Assembly: GCF_907164905.1 (NCBI RefSeq)
Contig: NZ_CAJRAF010000002.1
Span: 558,001 to 622,000 of the forward strand
Direction of reading: 5' to 3'
DNA: 64,000 nucleotides
Origin: Dyadobacter sp. CECT 9275
Lineage (GTDB): Bacteria > Bacteroidota > Bacteroidia > Cytophagales > Spirosomataceae
Of the stretch, positions 9,322-17,921 are shown one piece after another; within the stretch, counting starts at the first letter, position 1; each line of letters starts with the position of its first letter. The translations under genes were made by a program, and so were the position numbers. The notes below the pieces were generated by a model. That model saw only the letters and a list, made by a program, of their open reading frames with translations. It searched no databases and was not told the origin of the DNA.

Positions 9322-9356
9322 CAGCGCCTGAGACTCTTTGAAAATCTCAGGCGCTG
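9322..9356. terminator. Bidirectional terminator
   Basis: Perfect 12-base arms (CAGCGCCTGAGA / TCTCAGGCGCTG) around an 11-base loop, between the convergent DUF4838 and DJ-1/PfpI genes. Confidence 0.8.
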
Positions 9357-9376
9357 ATTGCTATGCTTTTCGCTAG

Positions 9377-9958
9377 CTATACCCCGGAAATCTGAATCCC
9401 CAGCAGTTTATAGAATTCTTTCAGAATGGCAGGATGCCCGGGCCACGCAGGAGAAGTGACCAGGTTTCCGTCCACAATAGCCTGGTCGACAGGTATGTTT
9501 TTCCAGGTTCCGCCAGCCAGTTCGATATCGGGGCCAATGGCCACATAGGCCGTAAGTGTCCGCCCTCGCAATACTTTAGCAGCAGTGAGTATCTGGATAC
9601 CATGGCAAATGGCGGCAACCGGCTTATTGGCTTCAAAAAAGTATTTTGTGATTTCAAGTATCCGTTTGTTCAGGCGGGTATACTCTGGTGCCCGGCCTCC
9701 GGCAATGTAAAGCCCGTCATAATCCGCAGGATCAACACCTTCAAAATCAGCAGTAATTGCAAAGCGGTGACCCGGCGTTTCTTTATAAGTCTGGTCGCCG
9801 ACAAAATCGTGAACAGCCGTAGGTACCGTGTCTCCTTTTTTTCGGTCCGGGGCAAGGGTATCCACCTCAAGACCCACCGATAACATCGCCTGATAAGGTA
9901 CCATGGCTTCATAATCTTCCACGTAGTCGCCCGCGAGCAACAAAATTTTCTTTGACAT
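9377..9958 (-). CDS. DJ-1/PfpI family protein
   Basis: Single-domain class I glutamine-amidotransferase-like protein of 193 residues. The nucleophile elbow AICHG places the reactive cysteine at C118, and the [10 protein letters not shown] segment (84-93) supplies the usual oxyanion region. Members act as peptidases, glyoxalases or deglycases, or as redox sensors, and the sequence does not decide which. There is no signal peptide, so it is cytoplasmic. It is monocistronic and ends at a shared terminator. Confidence 0.9.
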   Translation of the reverse strand: MSKKILLLAGDYVEDYEAMVPYQAMLSVGLEVDTLAPDRKKGDTVPTAVHDFVGDQTYKETPGHRFAITADFEGVDPADYDGLYIAGGRAPEYTRLNKRILEITKYFFEANKPVAAICHGIQILTAAKVLRGRTLTAYVAIGPDIELAGGTWKNIPVDQAIVDGNLVTSPAWPGHPAILKEFYKLLGIQISGV

Positions 9959-10082
9959 GATGGTTAAAGTTTATGTGAATGAAAATATTTAAGTCACTTA
10001 CAATACATTGAAGGGGGCTGGTCGGGTTCCGTTCAATTGGCTCCGTTTGCAGATTTAACCCAAACTTTATATTGATCTCGTT

Positions 10083-11441
10083 CTAAACAAAAGCACTCTC
10101 TCCGGTGATTGCCCTGCCCACAATCAGGGAATTGATTTCCTTGGTTCCTTCATACGAATAAATTGCTTCTGCATCAGCCACAAAACGGGCGATATCATAC
10201 TCCAGCAAAATTCCGTTTCCTCCAAAAAGTTCTCTCGCATGATCCACGATCGCCCGCATACGCAGGGTACAGAACACCTTGGCCAGTGAAGCGTGTTCGT
10301 CAGTAAGTATCCCGCCATCCTGCAGTTCTGAAAGGCGGTAAACCATCGTCTGCATCGCAGTGAGGTCTCCCAGCATGGTCACCAGCAAATCCTGAACCAG
10401 CTGAAAACTGGCAATTGTACGCCCAAACTGCCGCCTTTCCATGGTATACTTCAGCGCGCTTTCGTATGCTCCGCGTCCGCATCCTACTGCTTGCCAGGCA
10501 ACACCTGCACGCGTCATCCGCAGGACGTTAGCGGTATCCTTAAAAGAATTGGCATTCTGAAGCCGGTCAGCCTCCGGTACAACACAGTCGGTAAGAGTAA
10601 TCAATGCATTCTGGACAGTCCTCAGCGCCATTTTATCCTCCATCTTTTCTGCCTTGAACCCCGGATTTTCTTTTCTTACAATAAACCCCTTCACCTGGTT
10701 ATCCTCCACATTCCGTGCCCAGATGATGGTGATATCCGAAAAAGTTGCGTTACCTATCCATTTTTTCTGCCCGTTGATCACCCACTCTTCCCCTACTTTC
10801 CGGCACGTCGTGGTGAGCCCTCCTGCCGCAGCTGATCCCACTTCGGGTTCCGTCAGCCCGAAAGCTCCGATGATATCCATCCGCTGCATCACTGGTAACC
10901 AATGTTGTTTCTGCTCTTCCGAGCCGCACAGATAGATAGAACCCATGGCCAGGCCACTGTGCACGCCAAAAAAAGTAGAGATGGACGAATCCACCCGCGC
11001 CATTTCCATGGCAATAAAACCTTCCAGCAGTGCCGACCGCCCTGCACATCCGTATCCTTTATACGTAAGTCCGCAAATATCCAGCTCCGCCATTTTAGGG
11101 ATAATATGCATTGGGAACTGCGCTTTATTCCAGTAGGTATTGGCTATCGGCCTGATCTCCTTTTCCATAAAATCCCGCACCCGCATCCTGACTACCTGAT
11201 CTTCATCAGTCAGCGTTTTAGCCAGTTCATAAAAATCACCATTTACCGGCGGCTTTTCCTTTTTAGGGCCAGAAGATGCCATGAGCAGTTTGAGGGTCTT
11301 GTTAAGATCATCCTCGCTCATCTTTGAAACCACGTCCATCAGCTTGCCCAGATCCACCTTCTGTGATAACTTATTGAGGGCAGCTATATCAATACTTTGT
11401 AAAAGATTTTTGATCCGTGAAAATGATTGCAGTAAACTCAT
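10083..11441 (-). CDS. Acyl-CoA dehydrogenase family protein
   Basis: FAD-dependent acyl-CoA dehydrogenase that introduces an alpha,beta double bond into an acyl-CoA. The start at 11441 (MSLLQSFSRI) is preferred; a longer frame to 11543 adds an unrelated leader. Residues 1-75 form an extra helical N-terminus, followed by the standard three domains. Motifs include FGLTEPEVGSAA (FAD/substrate loop), WVINGQKKWIGN, and the C-terminal SYEGTKEINSLIVGRAITG, whose Glu is the usual catalytic base of the glutaryl-CoA/short-chain branch. It resembles glutaryl-CoA dehydrogenase-like enzymes, but the chain specificity is not certain. No electron-transfer partner lies nearby. Confidence 0.9.
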   Translation of the reverse strand: MSLLQSFSRIKNLLQSIDIAALNKLSQKVDLGKLMDVVSKMSEDDLNKTLKLLMASSGPKKEKPPVNGDFYELAKTLTDEDQVVRMRVRDFMEKEIRPIANTYWNKAQFPMHIIPKMAELDICGLTYKGYGCAGRSALLEGFIAMEMARVDSSISTFFGVHSGLAMGSIYLCGSEEQKQHWLPVMQRMDIIGAFGLTEPEVGSAAAGGLTTTCRKVGEEWVINGQKKWIGNATFSDITIIWARNVEDNQVKGFIVRKENPGFKAEKMEDKMALRTVQNALITLTDCVVPEADRLQNANSFKDTANVLRMTRAGVAWQAVGCGRGAYESALKYTMERRQFGRTIASFQLVQDLLVTMLGDLTAMQTMVYRLSELQDGGILTDEHASLAKVFCTLRMRAIVDHARELFGGNGILLEYDIARFVADAEAIYSYEGTKEINSLIVGRAITGESAFV

Positions 11442-11578
11442 AGGTGTTATTCCGTTCGTGATCCTGATAAAAGAACGAATAATACCAAATCTATTGCCTT
11501 TGGAAAGGAAGTTCGGACAAAAAGAAATTATGTAGCTCAGCAATGTCTGACCGTTTTTCTGAGACAGTATGCCGGAGT

Positions 11579-12037
11579 TTATCCGAATAACTGCCCCCAG
11601 CCGTCGGACAGATCATTGGATTTGTCAAATGTTTTCACCCAGTCCACAAACAACTCTCTGAATTCGTCAATAGCTTGCCTCAGAAGATCAAGATAACGCC
11701 GGTCAGAAATAGAAAACATCTCACAGGTATAGGTATGGGTAATGAGTGCCCGCGCCGACAGTTTAATCATTACGGCATTTTCCATCCGCAGGGTGTACAT
11801 ATTTCCACCCTCAGCACCGGCAATTTTAGCAGGAATCATAGCCGCATCAGTCAGCATCTGTTCACGCAAAAATTGCAGGTCGTGATCCTCCGGAAGGGTA
11901 TCTATCAGAGAATGAACGATTCTGAATATCTCCCGCCCCTTTTGCATCACCGGAAGCTGATATATCCTTTTATGATCTTTTCTCAGGTCAGCCTCATCGT
12001 CATCGAGCCAGTCCTGATCCTCATCTTCAAAATTCAT
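11579..12037 (-). CDS. Conserved helical protein of unknown function (four-helix-bundle-like)
   Basis: Unrecognised 152-residue protein. After an acidic N-terminus (about 2-17, many Asp/Glu), the rest is predicted helical. The pattern LPVMQKGREIFRIVHSLIDT, then a loop and REQMLTDAAMIPAKIAGAEG, resembles the four-helix-bundle proteins related to the 23S rRNA intervening-sequence/Avd family (usual pattern: helix, then QxRRAAxSIPxNIAEG). The match is by eye only. It lies upstream of the acyl-CoA dehydrogenase on the same strand, 137 bases away, so they could be loosely co-transcribed. Confidence 0.65.
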   Translation of the reverse strand: MNFEDEDQDWLDDDEADLRKDHKRIYQLPVMQKGREIFRIVHSLIDTLPEDHDLQFLREQMLTDAAMIPAKIAGAEGGNMYTLRMENAVMIKLSARALITHTYTCEMFSISDRRYLDLLRQAIDEFRELFVDWVKTFDKSNDLSDGWGQLFG

Positions 12038-12204
12038 AGGTGAAATACTTATGGCGATTGAACAAATTTAAGGAAAAATTTAAAGTTAACTCAATATTAC
12101 CAAATCCCGGTCCCCTGGTGATCGCCGTTGTGGAATTATGGATACAGTCCATATTTTTTCCTCCCGGGTACAACAATTGCCTGACATTCGTAAAAACGCA
12201 TGTC

Positions 12205-12420
12205 ATGAGCAAACAAAAAAACAGTGGGAATGTTGAAGGAGGAAGTCCTTCACGTGCCCCTCAAAACAGAGAGACAAAGCAGATTAACGATACTGCCAAG
12301 CCTTCCAAAACATTAAAAAAAGAAGCGATCTCCAAATCTGAAAAAGGGAATATGACCGGTAAAAAAGGTTACAACGAGACGCCCGGCACCGTTCCGGTGA
12401 AATCCGCCAAATCCAGATAG
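12205..12420 (+). CDS. Small basic, low-complexity protein
   Basis: Unrecognised 71-residue protein starting at the ATG at 12205. The frame is open to 12040, but the upstream part overlaps the start of the divergent gene and looks like noncoding DNA. The sequence is Lys/Ser/Thr/Gly/Pro-rich, lacks hydrophobic segments and is likely disordered. Such small basic proteins are common in Cytophagales without an assigned role. Coding status is plausible, not proved. Confidence 0.5.
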   Translation: MSKQKNSGNVEGGSPSRAPQNRETKQINDTAKPSKTLKKEAISKSEKGNMTGKKGYNETPGTVPVKSAKSR

Positions 12421-12746
12421 GTATCAGACCGGACATCTCTTATTGCAATCAAATAGGGCATATACCACTGATTAACAACAAACAACATACATCTGGTATC
12501 TCTCTTATGGATTGGAAATTCAGTTCCTTTCAAATCTCAGGGGAAGTGAAATGTTTAGTTATCAGGAGAGGCAAATGAGATTTTATTCCTCATCCGATGC
12601 CGCTTTCTATTATATAATGGCTACACCTGAAACTATAAAAAAGTATAGTGCTATATTATAATACACTACTAACTAAAATATAGTTATATGTGTTATCTTT
12701 GTGCCGTCATTCAGGGGAATGATGATGATCCGCAAAATAATGAACC
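12421..12746. promoter_or_regulatory. AT-rich intergenic region upstream of pirin, with promoter and dyad
   Basis: No gene is seen. The region is AT-rich from about 12600. It contains the dyad ACTATA-N6-TATAGT at 12632-12649 and a Bacteroidota -7 element TATCTTTG at 12694-12701, about 45 bases before the pirin ATG. No -33 TTTG was found. The dyad is placed where a regulator could bind, but AT-rich palindromes arise easily by chance. Confidence 0.45.
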
Positions 12747-13592
12747 ATGAAGGCCATAGATAAAATAGTGTTCGCACCGGAGCACGCAATGGGAAGTATG
12801 ATGGTGAAACAACCCTTACCATCCCGTCAAGTAGACTACCTGGATCCGTTTGTACTCCTGCATCATGGGAAAAATGAAATTCCCGAAGATTTTGAGTACA
12901 GGCACGAAGGGGTTGGTCCCCATCCACACCGCGGGTTTGCTCCGGTAACTTTTGTTTTTGAGGGAGCCGTACATCATCAGGACAGCCGTGGGAACAGTGG
13001 CACAGTTTCACGTGGCGGTGTACAGTGGATGAACGCAGGCATGGGTATCATCCACAGTGAAAGACCCGCAAAGGGTGGTTTGCAGGAAATTATCCAGATG
13101 TGGGTAAATTCTCCTGCCAAAAACAAAAAGGACCAGCCTACCTATTACCCTGTAACTGAAAATGATATGGGCAGATATGTGAGCAAGGATGGGTTGGCGG
13201 AGGTAAATGTGGTCAGCGGCGAATTGTTTGGACAAAAAGGACCGGTACCCACTTTAAGCCCGATCAATTCGGCTATGATCACAGGCAAAAAAGGTGGTAA
13301 ACTGAAATTTGAAATGCAGGTCGGCCATAATGCCTTCCTGTACCTGCTTGACGGCAAGGTGAGAATTGACGATCAGGTGATTACCCGTTACAACATGATT
13401 GTCTTCTCAAGGGAGCAGATGACTGTGGAAGTCGAAATACTGGAAGATACAAAAGCCTTATTCATGAGCGGAGAGCCTATCGGGGAGCCTATCATTACGC
13501 AGGGACCTTTTGTTGTAAACAAAGAGGTGGAGATCATGGAAGCCTACCGTGACTTCAGAATGGGAAAAATGGGTGTGCTGATAGAGGAATAG
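12747..13592 (+). CDS. Pirin family protein
   Basis: Double-cupin protein of the pirin family (281 residues). The N-terminal cupin shows HPHRGF (about 53-58) and the later HSERP segment (about 102-106), which together give the metal-binding His set. The second cupin (about 170-280) is less conserved, as usual. Family members include quercetin dioxygenases and metabolic or redox regulators; the activity here is not determined. It is a single-gene unit ending in a terminator. Confidence 0.9.
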   Translation: MKAIDKIVFAPEHAMGSMMVKQPLPSRQVDYLDPFVLLHHGKNEIPEDFEYRHEGVGPHPHRGFAPVTFVFEGAVHHQDSRGNSGTVSRGGVQWMNAGMGIIHSERPAKGGLQEIIQMWVNSPAKNKKDQPTYYPVTENDMGRYVSKDGLAEVNVVSGELFGQKGPVPTLSPINSAMITGKKGGKLKFEMQVGHNAFLYLLDGKVRIDDQVITRYNMIVFSREQMTVEVEILEDTKALFMSGEPIGEPIITQGPFVVNKEVEIMEAYRDFRMGKMGVLIEE

Positions 13593-13598
13593 TTGCCA

Positions 13599-13638
13599 GG
13601 GGTAAGCGTCGGGCCGGTCAGAGGCCGGACACTTACCC
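13599..13638. terminator. Bidirectional terminator
   Basis: GGGTAAG...CCGG pairs with CCGG...CTTACCC, between the convergent pirin and Dabb genes. One or two mismatches occur in the middle of the stem. Confidence 0.7.
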
Positions 13639-13645
13639 TTCGTCA

Positions 13646-14059
13646 TCAGGATACCTTTTTAGGACCAATGGAATCGTATACAACTACTTTCTCCCACAAA
13701 TGTGAATATTCCTTGATGAAATCGAGGTGTATCGGATGCGTCTGATAGATCTCTTCTTCAATAATATTCTTGAAAAAACAAAGCCAGGAAATCGAATAAT
13801 CTTTCACAATCACCGACCGGCTCGTTGCCGCTGGCTTTCCAATATGGACGTACTGAATAGTGGGTACTTTCGCCAGTTTGTGCAAGCCTTCCATCAACGC
13901 AGCTTCGTCCTTTGCATCGTTTGGATTCTTAAGATAAAAATAAACATGGTGCACGAACAACTCCTTTGTCTTCTCGGGTTCTGCCTCCAAAGGTGATACC
14001 GAAACCAGTGTAGCAAGCCCGGCCTTTTCTAAAAATTTGCGTCTGGATGTAGGTTTCAT
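13646..14059 (-). CDS. Dabb (stress-responsive alpha/beta-barrel) protein with Tat-like signal
   Basis: A small ferredoxin-fold Dabb protein (137 residues from the ATG at 14059). That start opens a twin-arginine-like leader, RRKFLEKAGLATLVSVSPL. The domain begins with FVHHVYFYLKN and ends with HLDFIKEYSHLWEKVVVYDS, both typical. Dabb proteins form dimeric barrels, and the role of the exported Bacteroidota members is unknown. A longer frame up to 14143 adds a hydrophobic leader that is probably not translated. Confidence 0.8.
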   Translation of the reverse strand: MKPTSRRKFLEKAGLATLVSVSPLEAEPEKTKELFVHHVYFYLKNPNDAKDEAALMEGLHKLAKVPTIQYVHIGKPAATSRSVIVKDYSISWLCFFKNIIEEEIYQTHPIHLDFIKEYSHLWEKVVVYDSIGPKKVS

Positions 14060-14194
14060 ATAAGAGAGAATTTCTACTGAGTGTATTATAAGTGTAAATA
14101 TTACAATTATAATGCGAATTTCCATACTAAAATACCCAGGCAAACCATTTGAGTGAGCTCAGGACAGCATCGGATTGTTATGAACCACCTTTAT

Positions 14195-14752
14195 TCAGCT
14201 CGCTGCCATTTCGATCAGCTTATTCACAGTATTCCAATTTCTGGTGGTGGCAATCTGCTTCAGTTTACTTTCAAAAAAATTATTGGTCAGTTTGGTCTTG
14301 CCATACCCGCCAGGACAGTACAGGTATATACATTGCTTTTGAATTACAAACGTATCGGGTAAATATTTGTCCGTCTCAATTTTTGAGATCATCTCAGCAT
14401 CAGGTTCATGGGACAGAAAGGTAATATGAAGTTTGGAAAGATCGGTACGTTCATCTTCCAGAAAAGGATTGCCGTTTCTCAGATGTACCAAACTATCGGC
14501 ACGCAGCACCAGAACCGGTACATCCGCCTTGAAATCTCTTGAAATCTGTTCCTGAATCCTTTGCTGAAGTGTCTCCTCTTTCTCGGCCGCTGCTTCAAAA
14601 ATAACATTACCGCTCTGCACATAGGTCCTCACGTGCGCAAAACTCAGCTCTTCGAAGGCTCCGGCCAGAGCGGGCATCTTGATCATGTTTTTGCCACTTA
14701 CGTTGATCCCTCTCAGCAAGGCGATGTAGGTTGTTGCTGTGTTGTTCTTCAC
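14195..14752 (-). CDS. DUF1697 domain-containing protein
   Basis: Recognised by YIALLRGINVSGKNMIKMPAL at the N-terminus and FAHVRTYVQSGNVIF, the standard DUF1697 opening. The 185 residues are the usual length. It is cytoplasmic with unknown biochemical role. It is divergent from the cupin gene at 14856. Confidence 0.88.
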   Translation of the reverse strand: MKNNTATTYIALLRGINVSGKNMIKMPALAGAFEELSFAHVRTYVQSGNVIFEAAAEKEETLQQRIQEQISRDFKADVPVLVLRADSLVHLRNGNPFLEDERTDLSKLHITFLSHEPDAEMISKIETDKYLPDTFVIQKQCIYLYCPGGYGKTKLTNNFFESKLKQIATTRNWNTVNKLIEMAAS

Positions 14753-14855
14753 AGGTTCGGAGCTATTATATTTTCAGGAATAGTTAAATTTTGTCCAGGT
14801 AAACTAATAAAACACCTGTCTTTTATCTTCAAATATTTAAACCTAACTACAAAAA

Positions 14856-15299
14856 ATGATCACGAAAAGAGACCTGCTGGTTGCCTCAGTCACCATGAGC
14901 CTGACGATCACAGCAATATTAGCACATTCAAAGGTAAACGTGATGGACTCTGCAATATTTGAATGGGGTGATGCCGAAATAAAAATTACAAAAACCGGCG
15001 CTGTACGAACATTTTTCCGCTCGCAGACCACCACATTGGATGAACTGGAATGCCACGTTACCACGCTCAACCCGGGAGAAACCTCCCATCCGCCCCATAA
15101 ACATCCGGAAGAAGAGGTCATTATTATCAAAGAAGGTACGGTAGAAGCCCTTGTAAACGGACAGATGAAACGTGTGGGGCCGGGTTCAGTGATATTTCAG
15201 GCCTCCAACCAGATGCATGCCATCCGGAATGCGGGTAGCACACCAACCACCTATCATGTATTCAGCTGGCATTCCCCAGGAACAAAAATCAAAAAGTAG
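14856..15299 (+). CDS. Cupin domain-containing protein with N-terminal membrane anchor or signal
   Basis: Single small cupin of 147 residues. The hydrophobic segment at about 8-25 can be an uncleaved anchor or a signal. The conserved barrel shows HPPHKHPEEEVIIIKEG (about 72-88) with the metal-binding His/His/Glu set, and the second motif GPGSVIFQASNQMHAIRNAG supplies the last His. Probably periplasmic and metal-binding; the substrate is unknown. Confidence 0.85.
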   Translation: MITKRDLLVASVTMSLTITAILAHSKVNVMDSAIFEWGDAEIKITKTGAVRTFFRSQTTTLDELECHVTTLNPGETSHPPHKHPEEEVIIIKEGTVEALVNGQMKRVGPGSVIFQASNQMHAIRNAGSTPTTYHVFSWHSPGTKIKK

Positions 15300-15336
15300 T
15301 TAATGGAAAGGCGCCTCGGAAAAGCATAAGCCTCTA

Positions 15337-15381
15337 AAATATTCAAGGGCCGCAAAACAGATTCGCGGCCCTTGAATATTT
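15337..15381. terminator. Bidirectional terminator closing the first utilisation locus
   Basis: Perfect 17-base arms (AAATATTCAAGGGCCGC and its complement) with an 11-base loop, between the cupin gene and the end of the leftward DUF6807 gene. T-rich sequence follows on both strands. Confidence 0.85.
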
Positions 15382-15397
15382 CCTCTTACGGTGCTTC

Positions 15398-16444
15398 CTA
15401 TTTTGTTTTAGCGAAATCTGCCGCCAGCGTATTCAGGGCTTCGTCCTTCAAATGTTCCGATGCCACTACCACCCTGTAACGGAAAGTGGTGGATTCCCCA
15501 TTTTTCAGTTTGAAATTCAATACTTCTTTCCCACCGCTGAATGCTTTCTGCCCCAGTGGATTAACCGCAAACAAACCATATCCTCTTGAATGCCAGTAGG
15601 ATGGATACCCTACATTTTTAGGGTGGTCAATAATGGCAATGCTGATATCCTCATTTTTGATCTTACCCGTCAGGTTACACCACACGGCTCTTTTGGCCCA
15701 GGTGGCCTCTCCTTCTATTCCATTGCTATTCCTGTAATTCCCTGTAATGCCTTCATTGTTCAGTTGGGGAACCTTGGTAGCAATACCGCTGGCATCTGTG
15801 AAGATTTCCGGCTTGTTGGAAGGCAGTTCCAATTCCCTGGCTACCCGAATGGCAAACATACCATCTTTAATATCCGGCATGGCCACATCGCCATTAACTG
15901 CCGTCAGTGTAGTAGAGCGGTCCACCATGCGGGTATCTCCCTTGCCACTGAAGGTATAAACCGTTGTTTCCTTGAGTGTCAGCTTACCGTCCTTATCAAT
16001 CCAGTCGGCGGTAACGGTCAGTTCACCTTTATTTTTACCGCTTTTTATCGATTTAATTCCTGTGTGTACGATCGTACCATAAGCCCGCTTGGCATGATCA
16101 ACCGAATTGGAGTTATTCCAGTAGTCATTACCGTTAACATCCTCATAGTTAAGCCATATCCCCACGTGATGAGGGTGGTCTACCCTTTCTCCCGGACGGG
16201 GGTTTAATGGCCACCCTCTTGTCACAACAGTACCTTTGGCGGTCATCACCGGATACAGAACTGCTTTTTTCAATACATCCTCTCCCGGATAGTAGTAGGA
16301 AGTGAACGGTTTCCCGTCAATATTGACCTCAACTTTCTTTTCTTTTTCGTTTTTGATCAAATCCACCTTCTGGGCCTGAACCAAAGTTGTCACGGCCATC
16401 AGCGAAAAAGCGGCGAGGCATCTGCCTGTATTTTTCAGATTCAC
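15398..16444 (-). CDS. DUF6807 / PmoA-like exported protein
   Basis: Exported 348-residue protein with a cleavable signal peptide (about 1-24, ending VQA). It is recognised by GWPLNPRPGERVDHPHHVGIWLNYEDVNGNDYWN (about 79-113), the His-rich core that databases label PmoA-like or DUF6807. It has no relation to particulate methane monooxygenase activity beyond the name. It is the last gene of the leftward set after DUF1080 and the Gfo/Idh/MocA gene, which points to a role in the same carbohydrate pathway. The activity is unknown. Confidence 0.85.
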   Translation of the reverse strand: MNLKNTGRCLAAFSLMAVTTLVQAQKVDLIKNEKEKKVEVNIDGKPFTSYYYPGEDVLKKAVLYPVMTAKGTVVTRGWPLNPRPGERVDHPHHVGIWLNYEDVNGNDYWNNSNSVDHAKRAYGTIVHTGIKSIKSGKNKGELTVTADWIDKDGKLTLKETTVYTFSGKGDTRMVDRSTTLTAVNGDVAMPDIKDGMFAIRVARELELPSNKPEIFTDASGIATKVPQLNNEGITGNYRNSNGIEGEATWAKRAVWCNLTGKIKNEDISIAIIDHPKNVGYPSYWHSRGYGLFAVNPLGQKAFSGGKEVLNFKLKNGESTTFRYRVVVASEHLKDEALNTLAADFAKTK

Positions 16445-16478
16445 TTGCTTGTTTGTTTATATTATAGACGGGAAATTG

Positions 16479-16526
16479 GTTTGGGTCCCGCTTAAAATTC
16501 TGTAAAATCTCCCACGGAACCCAAAC
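16479..16526 (-). terminator. Intercistronic hairpin, possible attenuator
   Basis: GTTTGGGTCC pairs with GGAACCCAAAC (one mismatch) around a loop of about 27 bases, in the gap between the Gfo/Idh/MocA and DUF6807 genes. There is no strong T-tract, so it may stabilise or attenuate transcripts rather than end them. Confidence 0.4.
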
Positions 16527-16532
16527 TTAAAA

Positions 16533-17873
16533 TCAGCTCAGCAGAATTTCCTTTTTCTTAGGATCCCAGCTCACGCGCTTACCAGTATGCAAAGCCTGTG
16601 TGGCCATCATGTTTGCCACGGAATGGTTAAATCCAACCCTGGCCGGAGCGTTGGTCTCCTTACGGCTGCGGATACATTCCATCCAGTTACGCATGTGCAG
16701 AGATGTCATCGGGTCGGAGCCTGTGTTGGCATCGGTTGCAATCTTGTCACCCGACTTCAGCGACATTTCCGGCAACAGGTTGGCCTTCATGCCCATTCCT
16801 TTGGCATCTTTTTCCTTCAAGCCACCTTCTGAGGTGATTTTATTGGTATCCAGGTTAATCATACCACCGTTGGAATAATAGTACTCTTTCACTCCGCCTG
16901 CTTCGTTGTTAAAACGGGAAGAGTAAATTACCTGAAAACCTTTTGTTTTATCATCAAAAGGACCATATTCAAAGGCCGCGCTGAAAGTATCCGCATTGGT
17001 ACGCCCATCTTTCCATGTATACACACCGCCATTGGCAACCACATTGCGAGGTGCATCCAGTCCCGAGAACCAGTGTACGGTATCGATCTGGTGCGCCATC
17101 CACTGGCCTGGAATACCTGAGGAGTAAGGATAGAAAAGACGGAACTCAAGATAAAAGCGAGGATTCCATGCCACTTTGGGTCGGTTCATCAAAAAACGGT
17201 CCCAGTCGGTATCCTCTTTTCTGATCTGCTCCACAAGCTCCTTACGTCTCCAACGGCCTGGCTGGTTGACGTTCCAGGTCATTTCAACGGTGGTAATATC
17301 ACCAAATTTACCTGATTTAATATACTCATAAGCGGCATGATAATTGGGAGCGCTGCGGCGCTGTGAACCCACCTGTACGATCTGCTTGGAACTTTCTACC
17401 GCTTTGAGAGCTGCCTTTGCATCTGCCAGAGACTCTGCAAAAGGTTTTTCAACATACACATCCCGACCTGATTTTACAGCTTCTGCACAATGTAATGCAT
17501 GTTGAAAATCAGCAGTACTGATAATCACTGCATCCACATCTTTCCGTGCCAGCAATTCCTCATTGTTTCGCGCCTTTATGAATTCGCTTCCGGTCCAGCC
17601 TTTGCCTTTCATAAATTTCTCGGCTTCGTCGCGACGGCGGTTCCACAAGTCGGAAACCCCCATAAACTCAAAATTCATTTCCTTGGCATGTTCCGAAAAA
17701 CTGGGAGCCAAAGAGCTGCGGAAACGATCTGAGAAACCGATGATACCTACCCGAACCCTGTCATTGGCACCTAAGATCCTGCGATAGCTGGAAGCGCTGA
17801 AAGCGTTCGAGCCAACTGCCGCTCCTGCAACGGCCAGCCCGGCACTCTTTATGAAATCTCTTCTGGTTGTCAT
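16533..17873 (-). CDS. Gfo/Idh/MocA family oxidoreductase, Tat-exported
   Basis: NAD(P)-dependent sugar oxidoreductase of the Gfo/Idh/MocA family (446 residues). A twin-arginine signal, TTRRDFIKSAGLAVAGAAVG, is followed by the Rossmann domain (RVRVGIIGFSDR, about 41-52) and the hallmark YVEKPF (about 143-148). The C-terminal dimerisation and substrate domain follows. Tat export implies it is secreted folded with its cofactor, as in periplasmic glucose-fructose oxidoreductase. It is 48 bases downstream of a DUF1080 gene. By family knowledge, such oxidoreductases can make 3-keto-glycosides that DUF1080 proteins cleave; that pairing here is inference. Confidence 0.9.
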   Translation of the reverse strand: MTTRRDFIKSAGLAVAGAAVGSNAFSASSYRRILGANDRVRVGIIGFSDRFRSSLAPSFSEHAKEMNFEFMGVSDLWNRRRDEAEKFMKGKGWTGSEFIKARNNEELLARKDVDAVIISTADFQHALHCAEAVKSGRDVYVEKPFAESLADAKAALKAVESSKQIVQVGSQRRSAPNYHAAYEYIKSGKFGDITTVEMTWNVNQPGRWRRKELVEQIRKEDTDWDRFLMNRPKVAWNPRFYLEFRLFYPYSSGIPGQWMAHQIDTVHWFSGLDAPRNVVANGGVYTWKDGRTNADTFSAAFEYGPFDDKTKGFQVIYSSRFNNEAGGVKEYYYSNGGMINLDTNKITSEGGLKEKDAKGMGMKANLLPEMSLKSGDKIATDANTGSDPMTSLHMRNWMECIRSRKETNAPARVGFNHSVANMMATQALHTGKRVSWDPKKKEILLS

Positions 17874-17921
17874 GATTTAGAAGCTAATTGTTAAATAAAT
17901 AATGTTTGTATTATTTGATTG

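Noticed and set aside
11579..12037. Diversity-generating retroelement (Avd) system
   Set aside because: Only a weak helix pattern is present, with no reverse transcriptase, template repeat or variable protein in the window.
12040..12204. Extension of the small basic protein upstream of 12205
   Set aside because: It overlaps the divergent gene's leader and promoter region and has different composition.
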